Below are positions 62,901 through 64,000 of a DNA stretch of 64,000 nucleotides, one piece after another. The notes below the pieces were generated by a model that was given only the letters and a program-made list of their open reading frames with translations, was not told where the DNA came from and did not search any database. Made by a program: the position numbers and the translations under genes. This DNA comes from Lichenostomus cassidix (Eukaryota > Chordata > Aves > Passeriformes > Meliphagidae), in contig CM039195.1 of NCBI GenBank assembly GCA_008360975.2, forward strand, positions 12,329,010 to 12,393,009, written 5' to 3'. The number at the start of each line of letters is the position of its first letter. Position 1 is the first letter of the stretch.

Positions 62901-64000
62901 CCAGAATCTTTCTGTCGTTTGTCATCTCGAGGGAATGTTGCCACTGTAATTGTGTAATCCCACCTCAACATCTCATTGGCTTCAATTTCTGAAGGCTGAT
63001 GAAAATTAATCCATGTTCTGTTTGTAAATCTCCTGAAGAAAACAGATTATTGGAGTAAAACCCAAAAGTCTCATCAGAATGTGATGAGTCCTCCCGTTCC
63101 CACACCACTGGGGATGCTGGCAGTTCAAACTGAGTAATTGGCCCCTCCAGCTGTGCCAGAGAATGGGATTTCATACCTGAATGGGGCAGGGAATTGTGCC
63201 ATAACCTGCTCCCTAACCCTTCAGCACACAGCTTTTTCGGAGCTATCATTTTGAAACATAAAAATACGCTTCCTGGAAAATTCACAGTGCTGCTAAGGCA
63301 CAATCGAATTCAATCCCTGCTCTCAGTCACCCAAACCTGGAGAGAGAATGGAGACCTGAAAATAACAGGATCACTGGAAAATATATCCTTTATACCTTAT
63401 AACTAAAAATCCAACCGTATAGATTTTTTAGAACCAGATCTTTCTTGTTGCAATACCACTGACAAAAGATTCAAAGTAACTTTTCTTGAACACTTGCTTT
63501 CTTTTTCATGTCTCAGTACCATTTTTCCCCCCTGTAATCCCTTTGTATCTCTTACTAGCCCACACTGTGTCCCACATTTGGGCTGTGACAGGTTAAAAGT
63601 CACACTATGTCACCTTCTGACTTCAAACACTGCGATGTGATTCATTCTTCTGTGCAGCCACGAATAAAAATCCTTCCCAAATGGGGGATGGGGAGAAGGC
63701 ACTGGCAAAGTTCAGCTCCTGTGTGTGTTTGAGGCTGTTTAATTTGCACTAAAAAGCCCAGCAGATGTATGAAACACTGCCTGAGGTCTAATGTATACAC
63801 TGATGTACCCAGACAGAAGCTTAAAGCTGTAGGAAACAAGAGCAGAAACATGAAAAACTACAAAAGGTGCATGCAAACACTATTTTCCTCGGTATATCTG
63901 CCTCCCTCACCATCTGTATTGACAGACTTTTATTTCTCAGCACTTCTACACAAAAAGAAATTAGGAAAGCAATGGTAATGGTAAATATTGAAGACGATGG
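56905..64000. other. Unique AT-rich DNA, no gene seen
   Basis: No exon or transposon is supported. The 131-codon plus-strand frame at 60193-60588 and the overlapping frames at 60527-60913 lie in a moderately GC-rich stretch and show no motif. A 19-nt near-match to the 5' end of 18S rRNA at 60790-60808 is isolated. Confidence 0.5.

Overview
This window looks like non-coding nuclear DNA from a bird, probably a passerine. It is AT-rich and CpG-poor. It carries CR1 LINE tails with the avian 3' end pattern, and it contains an avian-type class III (ERVL/spuma-like) endogenous retrovirus. No host protein-coding gene can be supported. Nearly all open frames outside the retrovirus are short, start at non-ATG codons, overlap one another on both strands, or lie in low-complexity tracts. 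The window is probably intronic or intergenic. The organism call is an inference from repeat content.

Layout. 1-233 is a purine-rich AAC/AAG simple repeat running off the left edge. 234-40076 is mostly unique AT-rich DNA with three CR1 fragments (14920-15065 minus, 25565-25892 plus, 21058-21245 plus), a few A/C-rich or homopolymer tracts, and short tandem duplications. One duplication at 38755-38842 has a hairpin whose loop reads inverted in the second copy.

40082-46559 is a complete provirus on the minus strand, flanked by a 5-bp target duplication (CCTTC). Its parts in transcription order are: 5' LTR (45975-46559), lysine-tRNA-like primer site (45953-45970), gag (45836 down to 44061, broken by three in-frame TGA codons), an in-frame TAG at 44058-44060, an open pro-pol frame with all visible catalytic residues (44057-40863), a microsatellite, a polypurine tract (40658-40673) and the 3' LTR (40082-40657). 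There is no env. The LTRs differ by three substitutions and six small indels, so the insertion is young. Gag, protease and polymerase share one reading frame, and a predicted stem-loop lies just after the TAG, so stop-codon readthrough is a plausible way Pol was made.

46565-64000 is again largely unique DNA. The parts that stand out are a CpG-rich block (about 49430-50160) next to a 15-copy, 39/40-bp minisatellite (50187-50780), one well-bounded candidate exon (53246-53446), and two more A/C-rich tracts. I found no CRISPR array, tRNA, rRNA gene or bacterial-type operon. The most interesting material is the retrovirus organisation and the CpG block/minisatellite pair.
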